Part shown: piece by piece, positions 63,929 to 64,000 of the stretch
How positions within the stretch are numbered: the first letter of the stretch is position 1
Layout of the letters: the number at the start of each line of letters is the position of its first letter
Source of the DNA: Amphritea sp. 1_MG-2023
Lineage (GTDB): Bacteria; Pseudomonadota; Gammaproteobacteria; Pseudomonadales; Balneatricaceae
Assembly: GCF_030547545.1 (NCBI RefSeq)
Contig: NZ_JAUOQE010000011.1
Coordinates: 46,436-110,435, forward strand
Direction of reading: 5' to 3'
Length of the DNA stretch: 64,000 nt
Notes under the pieces: model-generated
Seen by the model: the letters and a program-made list of their open reading frames with translations, nothing else
The model's database searches: none
Told to the model about the DNA's origin: nothing
Program-made: the position numbers and the translations under genes

Positions 63929-64000
63929 GGAAGGTGCGAATAAGTCAATTACGCCTCTGGCTGACAGAGAAGCTGGAGATCAAGGCAACAGTTACAGGCA
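63929..64000 (+). mobile_element. IS5-type MITE, long form, copy 4 (cut by window end)
   Basis: The first 72 bases match copy 3 with a single difference. CTAA at 63925-63928 is the left target duplication. The right end lies outside the window. Confidence 0.88.

Overview
The window reads as the chromosome of a free-living, aerobic marine-type gammaproteobacterium of moderate GC, perhaps an Oceanospirillales or Pseudomonadales relative. The basis is gene content: TRAP transporters, a DASS anion carrier, SpuC/PuuA-type polyamine catabolism, c-di-GMP enzymes, a TorF-type porin and a photolyase. No rRNA, tRNA, CRISPR array, phage block or plasmid function is visible. The first gene and the last repeat run off the window edges.

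1-18,100 is mostly a light and singlet-oxygen stress block around an ECF sigma factor (11,890) and its ChrR zinc anti-sigma factor (12,485). One promoter-like motif, TGATCY-N16/17-CGTAWN, occurs in front of four units: the DUF2878/chalcone isomerase-like/DUF3833/SDR/NTF2-like operon (2,627-5,707), the FAD oxidoreductase/DUF1365/Cfa-type operon (11,742-8,246, minus), the sigma/anti-sigma/TIGR02450 operon, and the YbgA-like/photolyase operon (18,020-15,583, minus). Inserted in this block are a LysR regulator with a BesD/ArpA-like 2OG-Fe(II) oxygenase, an AtoE-type transporter, and two 94-bp IS5-type MITEs.

18,100-27,100 holds a candidate small RNA, a decayed IS110 transposase, a YeeE/YedE transporter, a longer MITE, a TRAP transporter with a Tat-exported binding protein, a LuxR-type regulator and an SMR efflux protein. 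27,100-36,100 holds agmatinase (speB) with a divergent LysR gene, a MocR regulator with a flavin-binding partner, an HD-GYP protein, a LysE exporter, a TorF-type porin and a PuuC/KauB-like aldehyde dehydrogenase. 36,400-42,200 is a sigma-54 module: an HbcR-like activator, three upstream activator sites, a -24/-12 promoter, a second TRAP transporter and a 3-hydroxybutyrate dehydrogenase-like SDR. 42,600-46,300 has an FMN reductase, a CHMI-type tautomerase, a DASS carrier and a second LuxR-type regulator.

46,400-63,800 is devoted to polyamines: SpuC aminotransferase, a GntR/FCD regulator flanked by paired TGTGATCACA palindromes, a glutamylpolyamine synthetase, a PotFGHI-type ABC importer and two tandem class-I glutamine amidotransferases. 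A second set follows: another binding protein, another glutamylpolyamine synthetase, a PuuB-like oxidase and a TetR regulator. With agmatinase and the PuuC-like dehydrogenase upstream, the window can encode agmatine to putrescine to gamma-glutamyl-GABA. The last hydrolysis has no canonical PuuD here and may be done by the tandem amidotransferases. A cold-shock protein and a sensor diguanylate cyclase lie inside this region.
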